Shown here: piece after piece, positions 50,660-60,054 of the stretch
How the letters are laid out: the number at the start of each line of letters is the position of its first letter
Position numbering within the stretch: the first letter of the stretch is position 1
Source: Lachancea thermotolerans CBS 6340
Taxonomy: Eukaryota; Ascomycota; Saccharomycetes; Saccharomycetales; Saccharomycetaceae
Direction: 5' to 3'
Assembly (NCBI RefSeq): GCF_000142805.1
Contig: NC_013078.1
Span: 124,001 to 188,000 of the forward strand
Length of the DNA stretch: 64,000 nucleotides
Made by a program: the position numbers and the translations under genes
Notes under the pieces: model-generated
Databases searched by the model: none
The model's input: only the letters and a program-made list of their open reading frames with translations
What the model was told of the DNA's origin: nothing

Positions 50660-52267
50660 TTATTCCTCCTGTTTTCTAACACCGCTGACAATGTCGTCGA
50701 CTCTCAGCAGTAAGCACGCGCTCTCTATCGCTGTCTTGATGCTCTGCTGCTTTATAACTTCAGGTTCCCACACTCCGTATTCAACCATGTCAGTAACCTT
50801 ACCGGCATCACCATCTATACCTGCAGTATAGTTTCCCTGTGCGTGCTTAGAACGGAGTTGTGAGAGGATTCTAATGGGGTTTCCACCAGCATTTTGAATC
50901 AAAGTACGTGGAATACATTCCATAGCGTCTGCAACAGCCTGGTAAGGCCACTGCTGGATACCCTCTAGTTGCTTAGCCTTCTCTGCCAATTTAACAGAGA
51001 CTGCCATTTCGGTAGCGCCACCGCCTGGGGAAAGAGAAGGCGATAGCATGACGTTGCGGGCAACTGCCATCGCGTCTTGTAGGTTACGTTCGATTTCGTT
51101 CAGAATGTCTTTTGAAGCGCCCCTCAGCATCACAGTACAGGCCTGTGGGTCTTTGCACTTATCCAAAAATGTGAAGTATTCATCACCGATTAGCTCAACC
51201 TTGAAAACGCCACATCTTGTTCCGACATCAGATTCTTTGAGGTCCTCGACACGGTTGACAATGGTAGCACCGGTAACACGAGCAATTCTGTTGTTGTCCG
51301 ACTTCTTAGTACGTCTCAACACACTACAACCGCCCTTGAGCAAAAAGTGCTGAGCCAGGTCCGAAACACCTTTTTCAGTGATGACAAGGTCTGGTTTTAC
51401 GGAAAGGATTTGTTCGCACATATATTGCACCTGTTCTTCTTCAATCTGCAGAATACGGTTCCAGTCTTCCTCGCGTGTGATTTCTATGTTTGTTTGAGAC
51501 TCACCCTTCTTGTATTCCAGTGGACAGTCCAACAAGACCACACGAGGATTTTCAATATAACGAGACATTTTTGGATGCACGACATCCTTGTTTAGCATAA
51601 CACCTTCGAGGACGCGGGAGTCCAATACGTCGCCACCTGGGATCTTTTCAACGCGCACGTACCTTTTGATGTCGATCTCGTAGCGGTTTGTGTCGTCATC
51701 TACAGCCCCCTGGTCAACGCGAACAGTCCTGACTGCAGAAAGCGCCAGATCGCACATCTTCTCGGACCAGTGGTTCACGTACTTCGTACCGATTGCGGCC
51801 TGAATCAGTTTGTTCATCGCCTCCGTGTTTTCAACGTCCACTGGTCTGCTAACTTGCTTGACAACTTCCAAAGCGTCGCTCAAGGCGCGTTTTAGGGCCT
51901 GGATGATGATGACTGGATGAATGTTCTTTTCGATAATGTACGGGGCACACTGGGCCAAGATCTCACCTGCCAAGATGATCACGGTTGTTGTGCCGTCACC
52001 CACTTCTTCATCTTGTGTGCGCGACAGTTCCAACATTGATTTAGCTGCTGGGTGAGCTACGTCAATCTCACGCAAAATAGCATGTCCGTCGTTTGTTAGC
52101 ACCAAACCGCCCATTGGATCTAGCAACATCTTGAGCATGGCTTTAGGCCCTAAACAAGTGCGGATAACATCTGCAACAGCCTTAGCAGCGGTGATGTTGG
52201 ATATCTGGGCTTCTCTGCCAGTTGTCCTCTCTTGGGAGGTATTCATAAACACCACTGGAGCTTGCAT
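50660..52267 (-). CDS. CCT3: Chaperonin CCT/TRiC gamma subunit
   Basis: 535 aa (S. cerevisiae 534 aa). One of eight subunits of the cytosolic chaperonin that folds actin, tubulin and WD40 proteins. The ATPase motifs GPKAMLKML, NDGHAIL and VGDGTTTVIILAGE, and the conserved GGGATEMAVSVKL block, are present. Identity to S. cerevisiae Cct3 is very high throughout. The start is the ATG at 52267 (MQAPVVFMNTSQERT); the frame is open upstream but without ATG. It is convergent with MadBub. Confidence 0.98.
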   Translation of the reverse strand: MQAPVVFMNTSQERTTGREAQISNITAAKAVADVIRTCLGPKAMLKMLLDPMGGLVLTNDGHAILREIDVAHPAAKSMLELSRTQDEEVGDGTTTVIILAGEILAQCAPYIIEKNIHPVIIIQALKRALSDALEVVKQVSRPVDVENTEAMNKLIQAAIGTKYVNHWSEKMCDLALSAVRTVRVDQGAVDDDTNRYEIDIKRYVRVEKIPGGDVLDSRVLEGVMLNKDVVHPKMSRYIENPRVVLLDCPLEYKKGESQTNIEITREEDWNRILQIEEEQVQYMCEQILSVKPDLVITEKGVSDLAQHFLLKGGCSVLRRTKKSDNNRIARVTGATIVNRVEDLKESDVGTRCGVFKVELIGDEYFTFLDKCKDPQACTVMLRGASKDILNEIERNLQDAMAVARNVMLSPSLSPGGGATEMAVSVKLAEKAKQLEGIQQWPYQAVADAMECIPRTLIQNAGGNPIRILSQLRSKHAQGNYTAGIDGDAGKVTDMVEYGVWEPEVIKQQSIKTAIESACLLLRVDDIVSGVRKQEE

Positions 52268-52445
52268 TGTCGACCAATTGACCTTATTAACACAGGTTCT
52301 ACCGTCGGAAGACTTGTCGATCTTGATGAGCGGTGGCAAAGCTTAAAATTTTAATAGTAGTCATTCGTCTCAAATGCTACATTTATCTCCTTCAGTTATC
52401 AACGAACAATTGGATATACAAAACTACATATTACCTGCCCGCTCT

Positions 52446-54038
52446 TCACATCAACGGCGAGCTACTTGTAGACCTCGACGAGCCAACACCATATGTATTC
52501 TTTGAATTGTTTTGAAGCAAGTCTGAGAGAGTCGTAAAAGATCTTTTATCGCGCCCAGGCTCTTGCAACCTCTCATGCAAGAAGCGCTTGTAGGCGGTGA
52601 GTGTCTTGTTCAGCGAGCCCGCGGTGCTATTCACAGAGCCGACATATTGAAACAATAGCGGCAATTCTTCCGCAGCAAAGTAGTCTATGACCGGGAGCTT
52701 GGGAAGTGCAAAAAGCAACGAATCGATGTCTTCTCTGGTATTCTTGAAATGAACCGGCCTACCGTACAGGCTCAGACAACCCATCATGGGAAGGGCAGCA
52801 CGAATTAAACTTTCTAGATGCGTCACGCCGCTATGGGGGATGGGCTTGATTAGCAACTCCGAGGTTATGGCGCAGGCATCATTAACATCAGCATGATGCA
52901 CGGTGGAAGTCACAGACGCCGTCGACCTGGTGCGAGTGTGCTTCACAGACTTTTTAGGGGAGGTGAACATCGAAGTTGAAGACGTAGACATCGCACGTCT
53001 ATCGCGACTCTTCTTCGGTGACTCGTTGTTGCTGTTTCCTGCACCGAATGACAACACTGTCGAAGACCTGCTTCTACTTGAGGTGCTATTACTCGAAGGT
53101 GCGGGCCAGTAAACATCACCGATGAAACGGAGCGTGGTCAGCCTAGTTAGCAAGGGCTCCAGGGACATCTGCAAAGGAACTTTTTGATCGCGCACGCTGT
53201 TCAGATGGTTTTGAAAGTGGAGATCGCCAAATCCATCGTCAGGGCTTCCTTGCGTGAGATCCGCACTTTGATCCTCTACGAAAAACAGATCCTCAATATC
53301 GCCGCAGTCTGGGATATAGCAAATAAGGTTTTTCGCCGTCAAAGACTTGTCGTCGCGGAAGAACTTGACTTGATGGCGGCCCTTCCGCGAATCTGAATGC
53401 TTGGGGCTCCGATCTACGTGACACCAAGCCTTGACCCACTCACCATTGATACTAATGTAACACCAGTCCTTGTAGCTGCGCTGTGACATCAGAATCGATG
53501 ATATATCAGATATACGGCTCCCATGAGTCGAGATTACTGTAGCAGTTAGGGCTTTGTACAGAGACATGCTTTCGAAACGCGAAAGCATGCACATGTCATA
53601 CAGGAACTGTAGGTGCGCCTGCGCCTCGACAGAACGACACAGGAATACCATGGCGCCGTCGTTCAGCTCCAGCGAGGTCTGCCCCAGCTTCCAGCCGCTT
53701 GGCGAGACGCCGTTGGCCACGTCCAAAACCATAACATTGTCATAGCCGTTATCTTCCGGCTCCACTATCACGCGCAGCTGCGTTCCCTGCAGCGCAAGGC
53801 TTCTGACAGGCAGGACTTCAGTTAGCCCGCGCACCTGCAGCAGCAGCTCGTTTCCCTCATCCCACGAAACATATGGCTTGCGCTTTTGACAGTCCAGCAA
53901 GATTAGCAAAGGCTTCAGAGGCTCGTAATCTTGCGTGCCCATTGTCTCCATACCCGACTTGATATGGCTGAACTGGTCTGGTGCCACCTTTTTGCGGCCG
54001 CTATTGCCTAGCTTCGTCAACCCCAAGAATGATTTCAT
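52446..54038 (-). CDS. TPH3: PH-domain protein Tph3-like (YJL016W)
   Basis: 530 aa (S. cerevisiae YJL016W, 561 aa). S. cerevisiae Tph3 is described as having tandem pleckstrin-homology domains; its function is not well known. In sequence I see a first PH-like region (about 40-175), a second (about 190-270, DWCYISINGEWVKAWCHVDR), a Ser-rich basic linker (about 310-380) and a helical C-terminal part. Assignment rests on length, order (next to CCT3, YJL014W) and the PH-like blocks. It lies upstream of CCT3 on the same strand. Confidence 0.82.
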   Translation of the reverse strand: MKSFLGLTKLGNSGRKKVAPDQFSHIKSGMETMGTQDYEPLKPLLILLDCQKRKPYVSWDEGNELLLQVRGLTEVLPVRSLALQGTQLRVIVEPEDNGYDNVMVLDVANGVSPSGWKLGQTSLELNDGAMVFLCRSVEAQAHLQFLYDMCMLSRFESMSLYKALTATVISTHGSRISDISSILMSQRSYKDWCYISINGEWVKAWCHVDRSPKHSDSRKGRHQVKFFRDDKSLTAKNLICYIPDCGDIEDLFFVEDQSADLTQGSPDDGFGDLHFQNHLNSVRDQKVPLQMSLEPLLTRLTTLRFIGDVYWPAPSSNSTSSRSRSSTVLSFGAGNSNNESPKKSRDRRAMSTSSTSMFTSPKKSVKHTRTRSTASVTSTVHHADVNDACAITSELLIKPIPHSGVTHLESLIRAALPMMGCLSLYGRPVHFKNTREDIDSLLFALPKLPVIDYFAAEELPLLFQYVGSVNSTAGSLNKTLTAYKRFLHERLQEPGRDKRSFTTLSDLLQNNSKNTYGVGSSRSTSSSPLM

Positions 54039-54506
54039 ACCCGTCCGCTTCGTTTGTATTCCGCAGCAACTTGGATTTTACAGTCTTACGGTATCTTTCG
54101 TAGCAAAGAAACTTATTCTGTAGATTAGCGAGCAATTCGAAAAACTCCTGTTTCTGAACTTTAGCAAGTGTTTGCAGCAAGTGTGCTGGTCGTCGCAAGT
54201 TTATTCTTGTTAAGCTGGGTCTTATGAACTTAATCTTTTATGCAATATCCCTCAACATTTAACTCAGCCTTAGAAATTTCACTCAAGGCTCTCGTATTAA
54301 TAACAATTTTTTTTTTCCATGCAACGAACAGCAAACCTAGGTTGCTGTCACTGAGTTCCAGAGCGATTGTAAGTAAGCAGCCCAGGCCGGTCATGGTGTC
54401 CGTCAAGGCTTGTATAATGCATCCTTTATTGCAAAATTAGCGACGAGCTTCAGGGCCGTCGTTTATGCAGTATTGCTTGCAAAATTGTGTCCCGAGTGCA
54501 TCCAGG
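54039..54506. other. TPH3 upstream / MPS3 downstream region
   Basis: 468 bp between two minus-strand genes. A poly-T run of about 10 bases (near 54307) and A/T-rich stretches are present. No gene or RNA was recognised. Confidence 0.55.
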
Positions 54507-56393
54507 TTATCTGTCGTATTCATCTTGGCCGAACGAGGGTACTGCGGGGTCAGCGTCCGATGGCCCGCGCCGTTGCCAGGCTGCAATCTGCGAAGCACGG
54601 GATCTTTCACGATCCTCGAAAGGGGAGGCATACTCTGGGATTTCGAACTGCCTCTGCTGAGCATATGTAGAGCTCAGCTGCAAATCTTGAGCAGTTACAG
54701 CGTTGATCACAAACTTTCGTAGCGCAGTGTAGTGAGTGTTTCCGTGGTTAGAGCGGACAACAAGGGCCAGACTGCGAACCTGGGGCTTGCACTGGACGAA
54801 CCAAGGTGGGAGCAGGAAGTACTGGCGGATGCGAGCGTCACTGACATCGTAGTCCCACGAGCCTATCTCAACAAAAGAGTTGTCGCGGTCCCAAACGGCC
54901 CCCTGCCCGTGTTTGGCCGCAATACGCTGGAACTCCGCTGTAGGTGGGGACTGTAGCTTAACGTACACGGCGATCGACTTAGGCGCGGAGTTCATTAGGT
55001 GTAGGTTGTTCGTGAAACGCCCATGCAAGTATGAGATACGGGTCAAGTACAGCGGCTGCGCAAAGTGCATGGCCCAGGAGCAAGAGCCCGTGGCGCGCTT
55101 GTCTTTGCACAGCCAGTAGGTGGATGTCGCAGCGGGTGTATCTGCGAGCAAGTCCAGTGGTGAGACACCGTTCGGTGGGATACCCTGATGGCCCTTAAAG
55201 GTGGAAGAGCACAAGTGGTTCAGGATGCGCGTGCCTTGCGCTACGGTCGCGAAGTCCACATCGTCTTGCCACTGGTGTTGGTTTGCATTGTAAATCTTGT
55301 GTATTAGTTTGCGTTGGAGCACGTTCGAATATTGTTGAGGGACGTTCTCGAGCGTAGAGATACGCGCCTCCATCTCGCGGAGGATGTCTTCTTTGTTGAC
55401 GCGCAGCGCCGAATCCAGTTCACGCAGGAAGTCAGACTTGTCCACGTACTCATACTCATCTCTGAGGATCTCCCGCACATACTGACCTGCGTCGTAATTA
55501 AAGGGAGCCGCCAGGCCCCTCGGCAGCGTACGGTTTACAGCTTGCGGTATAACTTCGGCGAGATATCTATGCAGTTCCGGCACTACCATCAACGCATTGG
55601 TAGAGTTATCCAACACCACGGGGATCTGGTCAGGGAGCAACCGCTCTAGCTCGTGCATGAGCGATTCTTGCCACTCGGTGACGTTATTCAGGCTCAGGCT
55701 TTGGGATAGGTCCTGAACTTGTGTGTCAAGACGTCGCAGTTGAGAGTTGACAGATCCTAGGTCCCGTGGAAGAAGCTGTTTCATATGCTTCTCCACTTGT
55801 AGTATTATGAGCTTTATGGCATTGTCGAGGTCCTTTTTGGCGGCCTTCTTTTCCTCTTGGAACTCGCGATAGAGAGAGTTCAGTTGCGTACGGAGCTGAG
55901 CGTTGGTACCTGGAACTGCGTTTTGAATTTCCGGGGCTTGCGGGGATCCGCCTGGCGCCAATACCATTATCGCGAGGACCACGACCACCAGAGACGCTAC
56001 CAGCGGGACAAGTGACCCTCGTATCCAAGTGCTGAAGCTTTTAATATGGTAATCTGGGCCGCGGCTAAGCGCTTCCGCTGCGTCGCTCTCCATAATAAAG
56101 CTTTGGTCTGCTTCCTCTGTGTAGTCCTCGTCATCGTCATCTTCCAGCGGTTCGCCCCAATCATCTTGCAGCAGCGAGGTTTTGAAGTGCTCGTAGTCTT
56201 CATTGATCCCCAGATCGCTATGACTCGAGCTATTGCTGAAATCAAGCATCTCGTTAGAGAAATCGGCGCTCACGGAGTCGTCAGAATCGCTGATCTGCGC
56301 GGATCTTTCGCTCCTCCTATCCGCCAGCATTTGATTATAGGCGTCTTCAGTCTTACTGTTATAAAAGCCCCGAGAATGGGTACTCGTATCCAT
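54507..56393 (-). CDS. MPS3: SUN-domain spindle pole body protein Mps3
   Basis: 628 aa (S. cerevisiae Mps3, 682 aa). It is an inner nuclear membrane protein needed for spindle-pole-body duplication, telomere tethering and nuclear shape. The nucleoplasmic N terminus is acidic (about 30-110, DDDDEDYTEEAD), a single membrane segment follows (about 125-145, LVASLVVVVLAIMVL), then a coiled coil (about 165-225) and a C-terminal SUN domain (about 430-585, with STYWLCKDKR and HFAQPLYLTRISYLHG). The start is the ATG at 56393 (MDTSTHSRG). It corresponds to YJL019W. Confidence 0.94.
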   Translation of the reverse strand: MDTSTHSRGFYNSKTEDAYNQMLADRRSERSAQISDSDDSVSADFSNEMLDFSNSSSHSDLGINEDYEHFKTSLLQDDWGEPLEDDDDEDYTEEADQSFIMESDAAEALSRGPDYHIKSFSTWIRGSLVPLVASLVVVVLAIMVLAPGGSPQAPEIQNAVPGTNAQLRTQLNSLYREFQEEKKAAKKDLDNAIKLIILQVEKHMKQLLPRDLGSVNSQLRRLDTQVQDLSQSLSLNNVTEWQESLMHELERLLPDQIPVVLDNSTNALMVVPELHRYLAEVIPQAVNRTLPRGLAAPFNYDAGQYVREILRDEYEYVDKSDFLRELDSALRVNKEDILREMEARISTLENVPQQYSNVLQRKLIHKIYNANQHQWQDDVDFATVAQGTRILNHLCSSTFKGHQGIPPNGVSPLDLLADTPAATSTYWLCKDKRATGSCSWAMHFAQPLYLTRISYLHGRFTNNLHLMNSAPKSIAVYVKLQSPPTAEFQRIAAKHGQGAVWDRDNSFVEIGSWDYDVSDARIRQYFLLPPWFVQCKPQVRSLALVVRSNHGNTHYTALRKFVINAVTAQDLQLSSTYAQQRQFEIPEYASPFEDRERSRASQIAAWQRRGPSDADPAVPSFGQDEYDR

Positions 56394-56933
56394 AAGAGCA
56401 GTGCGGTACAATATGCGAGAGAAGCCTAAAGTGTCGAGGGAGAGCTGCTACGCGGCGCGATGTTGTGGGTTCTCATCAAAGTTCAAACTTGGGGATATGT
56501 CGTCAAAAGTGACATCACTGTTTCACTCTCGAGAGGATTTTAGCGGCGTTTGCGCAGGAAGAAGGGGCTACCATGAGGCACTGGGAATAATTGGAGTCCA
56601 CGGGTAAAACTACGATTACTCGAATGCATATTTCAGGCGTTAGGATCACAGTCACATATCATTATATACGTATCTCGACACAGCGGACCAGCCGACCAGG
56701 CAAGAGGATGCGTTTCTACGTCCAGTTAAATGCCCCAGTTTGCATTACCAAAAAGTCACCAAAGAGCTGGCCTCATTGCGCTATGTTAAGCTCTCTTCTC
56801 TCTAGCCCTCTTTGTCACTTTACACATATTGCAAATTTTTTACTGCGGACAAAAAATATGAGCCAAACCTAGGAACATCCATTATTCATCCTCGAGGGAA
56901 GCTGTATACTGCGTTTATAAACGCTCAAGAGCC
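56394..56933. other. Divergent promoter region MPS3-MRPS35
   Basis: 540 bp between divergent genes. A TATATA run occurs near 56662-56668. I see no gene, and no clear MCB or SCB cell-cycle element that would fit MPS3. Confidence 0.5.
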
Positions 56934-58203
56934 ATGCTAAGTCCAGCCCGCTCGGGTCCAGCACTACAGCAAGTTCAATTACAGCAGGTGCGCTTTATCT
57001 CGCGAAGGAGAACTGCGTATCCATTCTATGCATTCAAAAGACTGGGTAAGCAACACCCAAAGAAGCATGACAGTAATCTGAAGTATGCTATGCGCCAGTT
57101 TTTGGGCCCAAAGAACTTCAAGGGTGAATATGTTTACAACAAGTACTACGGGGTGCCTCAGAACCACGAACCCAACTACATAATGCCGGAGATCGAAAGA
57201 GGCCAGAGCTTGAAAGACAACGTGACCGGGGAGCAATTGGCTATTCAGACGGACGGCTCTATTGCGCCTGCTCGCGTGGGTGCAGGACGTCCGCGCGATC
57301 CCGTTTCCGGCAAGCGCAAGCTGCAACCGTTCCCTAGCAACAGGCATTGTCTTACGAACCGTGTTTTGGGCGAAGAGCTCAAGCTACAAGTACACGACGA
57401 CATCCAAAACAAACACCTCTCAGCACAGGAGGTGTCCCAGAAATATGGCCTCAAAATTCCCCGGGTGGAGGCCGCGGTCAAGTTGGTGGAACTCGAACAG
57501 AAATGGGAAAAATACGTATGTTAACATGACACGACTCAACACGCGCAGGCGGAATCTGCTCAATTGTTCAATGTGCATCTAATTACTCAATGATGAGCTC
57601 AAATGAAAAAAAATATTCGATTAGTCTTGAAGACACCATAAATGGTTAAAAATTCATACAACTCTGACGTGGCAATAGAGCACATAGGTGGAACAAATTG
57701 AGCCGCGTCTCGCTTCTACAAAGCTGCAATAACAAGTTACTAACAACGCTTTACAGAACCGCATCGCGCCAAGCTTAAAGAGCATGTCTTCCGTGCTTTA
57801 CAAGATGTTCCCGCTTTTCGTCCCTCGGGTCGAGGTTTCTAGGGAAAATCTATCTGAAATTCCAGTTCCCGCGAAAGCGCTAAGGTCCAGGTTTATGACT
57901 ATTGCAGAGTCCGAGCCTTTTGGGCCAATCGACGCTGCTAAAGCCTTGGAACTGGAACCTGCCGCGGAGACCTTGGAAAAGCTTGCCACGCTGGGCGAAC
58001 ATTCTGCTCACCACGCATCAAGGTCTTCGGCACACAAGGAGAAAGTTATTTACGGCGAGTTGTTGAAGGGCGAAAAGTCTTTGTTCAAGTTTGAAAACAA
58101 ACATGTCGGCAAAGTCGGGTTTCGTTATGGTTCAGGTAATCGCGACAGTAAAAAAGACCGTAAAATCGGATTTAATGAACTTGGTAAGATGGTGTATTTG
58201 TGA
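56934..58203 (+). CDS. MRPS35: Mitochondrial small ribosomal subunit protein mS45, two exons
   Basis: Exon 1 is 56934-57515 (194 codons) and exon 2 is 57757-58203 (148 codons plus stop), 342 aa in all (S. cerevisiae Mrps35, 345 aa). It is a fungal-type protein of the mitochondrial 37S subunit. The N terminus is a basic presequence ending near [18 protein letters not shown]. Exon 1 ends [13 protein letters not shown]; splicing continues [10 protein letters not shown], which aligns with the unbroken S. cerevisiae protein and includes [27 protein letters not shown] and [16 protein letters not shown]. Without splicing the frame stops two codons after the splice site. As far as I recall the S. cerevisiae gene (YGR165W) has no intron. 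Downstream are TRS65 and CLC1, as YGR166W-YGR167W. Confidence 0.95.
57516..57756 (+). other. Spliceosomal intron of MRPS35
   Basis: 241 nt with canonical signals: 5' site GTATGT (57516-57521), branch point TACTAAC (57738-57744) and 3' site ACAG ending at 57756. It sits in phase 0 between codons 194 and 195. The branch A to 3' site distance is 13 nt, in the yeast range. Confidence 0.95.
57571..57685 (+). ncRNA. Candidate intron-encoded C/D box snoRNA
   Basis: Inside the MRPS35 intron. C box ATGATGA (57590-57596) and D box CTGA (57664-57667) are about 80 nt apart end to end, a normal C/D snoRNA size. TTCGATTAGTCTT (57616-57628) is complementary over 13 nt to AAGACTAATCGAA, which I recall from the strongly conserved region of 25S rRNA around G867-A876, a region that snR50 and snR72 modify in S. 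cerevisiae. A D'-like TTGA (57627-57630) overlaps its end. No terminal stem abuts the boxes, but ATGTGC (57571-57576) pairs with GCACAT (57680-57685) as an external stem. The rule of five from that D' box points near A871, not exactly G867 or A876, so the target is uncertain. Confidence 0.5.
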
Positions 58204-58350
58204 TGAGATCTTGAATAAAGTATAGCCTTGTATATAGTTGAATCTTTCGTTCAATTTTTGAGCACAATGGAAAACAAGATTTGAATTCTTCCTCTCAAAC
58301 GAAATTTAAAGGCAATATTTTATAATCCACCTTCTGGAGACGATAAGCCA

Positions 58351-59724
58351 ATGAAAATATTACTTCCCTTGGATAAGCATCTCGACTCTGGACCGGAATC
58401 CATCGAGAATTCTCATGAGGATCGGAAATTTATTGTTTTCAACGAGGATCTACGCGTGTTCTTCAAGGGCGACCAAGCTAGAATCGAAAGCATATCAGTC
58501 TTCATCAATGAAGCTTGTGTGTATAGCTCTAGCCAGCCTGCAAGATCAATCAAAGAACGTGAACATGATCTTTGGGAACTTCACCGGTCCATCGTCGTGG
58601 ACCACATCTTCAACTCCAATATAGTCATGAATAATGGCCACAAGAACACCCTGCGGATTGTCGTAGAGTATCGGTCGTGCGCAGGCAGAAGTACCCCGCA
58701 AAGCGCTAGGAGTTCGCCAGACCTGCCAGATCTTCTGCCATCTTTCGAGCCCCTTAATTCTGGCCGTACCGCTTCGGCTAGCCCACAGAAGATGTCAATG
58801 CCCAAGCTACAGACCGCAGAACTAGCATTTCCCATACATTCCTTATTGAATGCACGGTTGAGAAGTGTTGCTGTTCACACAAACCAATGCATATTTTCCT
58901 CGCTCGACCTGCAAAGCTCCAAGTCCTGCCACACCATGATGACACTTTATGATCTGGCGCGCATAAGAATGTCCATCAAAGAGATTGACTATAGGATAGT
59001 TCGTAATTTCTCCAGCGTGCCGGTGAAACCTCTTTGCCAATTGGAGCTTCCGTTAGAAATGGGACTCTGGGACAGCTATAGTGTCAATTACCAACTTCCA
59101 CAAACGAAGAACTTAGACTCACATCGCGTCCGTGTTTCGTTGTATTATATTTTGGAAGTTGGCAACTACAATTTTGTGGTTCGCACCTGCTGGGAAACGG
59201 ACGTCAACGTGAGGAAGCAAAGTGCTCCAACAGCTCTTCCCTCTCAGCCCACTTCTATCATATCAACCCCCATGCTAACACCTTCGATGATATTTGCGTC
59301 TTCCGTAAACTCTCTAGTTGCCAACAAGCTCAATAACGTGAAATTCAAGTTTCTGACTAGCCGCATAACCTGCAGAAAAGGCTTCAAATTTTCATTGCCG
59401 CTGCAGATTGTCAACCAGTCGCAGTCGCCGCTTGAGATAGTTGTCTACTGCACAAACTCGGCAATACAGCCGCAAGGGCAACTCCCAGTCGAGAAGGAGT
59501 ATCAGATGCATAAGAGGTGGATGAAGATTACAGAAGGAATCGTGCTACTCTCAAGCGACCACAAATTGCCCACGATTCCTGTGTCTGAGACCTTTTGCGC
59601 AAATCTGGAATTTGTCGCCATACAGTCTGGATATTACCATAGCATCCCGGGACTCAAAGTGTTGGACTTAAACACACAAGAAATAATGAATGTCGGGAAT
59701 GGTGTCAAGGTTTTGGTTGAATAA
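58351..59724 (+). CDS. TRS65: TRAPPII complex subunit Trs65
   Basis: 457 aa (S. cerevisiae Trs65/Kre11, 560 aa). It is a TRAPPII-specific subunit acting in Ypt31/32 activation at the late Golgi; loss affects cell-wall beta-1,6-glucan. No catalytic motif is expected. Matching blocks are the N-terminal RKFIVFNEDL, the central LQTAELAFPIHSLLNARLRSV, and the conserved C terminus SGYYHSIPGLKVLDLNT ending in GNGVKVLVE. The shorter length comes from smaller Asn/Ser-rich loops. It is 147 bp after MRPS35 on the same strand. Confidence 0.94.
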   Translation: MKILLPLDKHLDSGPESIENSHEDRKFIVFNEDLRVFFKGDQARIESISVFINEACVYSSSQPARSIKEREHDLWELHRSIVVDHIFNSNIVMNNGHKNTLRIVVEYRSCAGRSTPQSARSSPDLPDLLPSFEPLNSGRTASASPQKMSMPKLQTAELAFPIHSLLNARLRSVAVHTNQCIFSSLDLQSSKSCHTMMTLYDLARIRMSIKEIDYRIVRNFSSVPVKPLCQLELPLEMGLWDSYSVNYQLPQTKNLDSHRVRVSLYYILEVGNYNFVVRTCWETDVNVRKQSAPTALPSQPTSIISTPMLTPSMIFASSVNSLVANKLNNVKFKFLTSRITCRKGFKFSLPLQIVNQSQSPLEIVVYCTNSAIQPQGQLPVEKEYQMHKRWMKITEGIVLLSSDHKLPTIPVSETFCANLEFVAIQSGYYHSIPGLKVLDLNTQEIMNVGNGVKVLVE

Positions 59725-60054
59725 CTTACAACTTTAAATGTGTAGTATACTAGTTAGCATAGCCGTTACTCAGATGAAAACGGCCAATAAAGTTAAATTA
59801 AATAGAGACGGAAGCACAATGGAAACCACATTCTTTAAAGTGAACTTGACCGGTACTTTAATTGAGCGTGAAAGCTCGAATTCCCCCATTGGTCAGCTAG
59901 CTGGTTAGCCAGCAAGAATAGCCAATTCATTCTGATCACGTGGATATGTCTGTTTGTCTAAATTGATAGGGGCACGTCTAGAAAACTGTAGCGTTTCGAG
60001 AATCGTGAATCAACACTTCCGCATAGAACACTTTCAGCCAGCAATACATTAACC
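59725..60054. other. TRS65-CLC1 intergenic region
   Basis: 330 bp with no gene. A Cbf1-type TCACGTG (59936-59942) lies about 115 bp before the CLC1 ATG. A 10-bp palindrome CAGCTAGCTG lies near 59894-59903. I checked the TCACGTG as a centromere CDEI and found no AT-rich CDEII or TTCCGAA-type CDEIII beside it. Confidence 0.5.

Noticed and set aside
59936-59942. Centromere element CDEI (TCACGTG)
   Set aside because: No 80-160 bp AT-rich CDEII and no TTCCGAA-like CDEIII beside it; other CACGTG sites were likewise without CDEIII.
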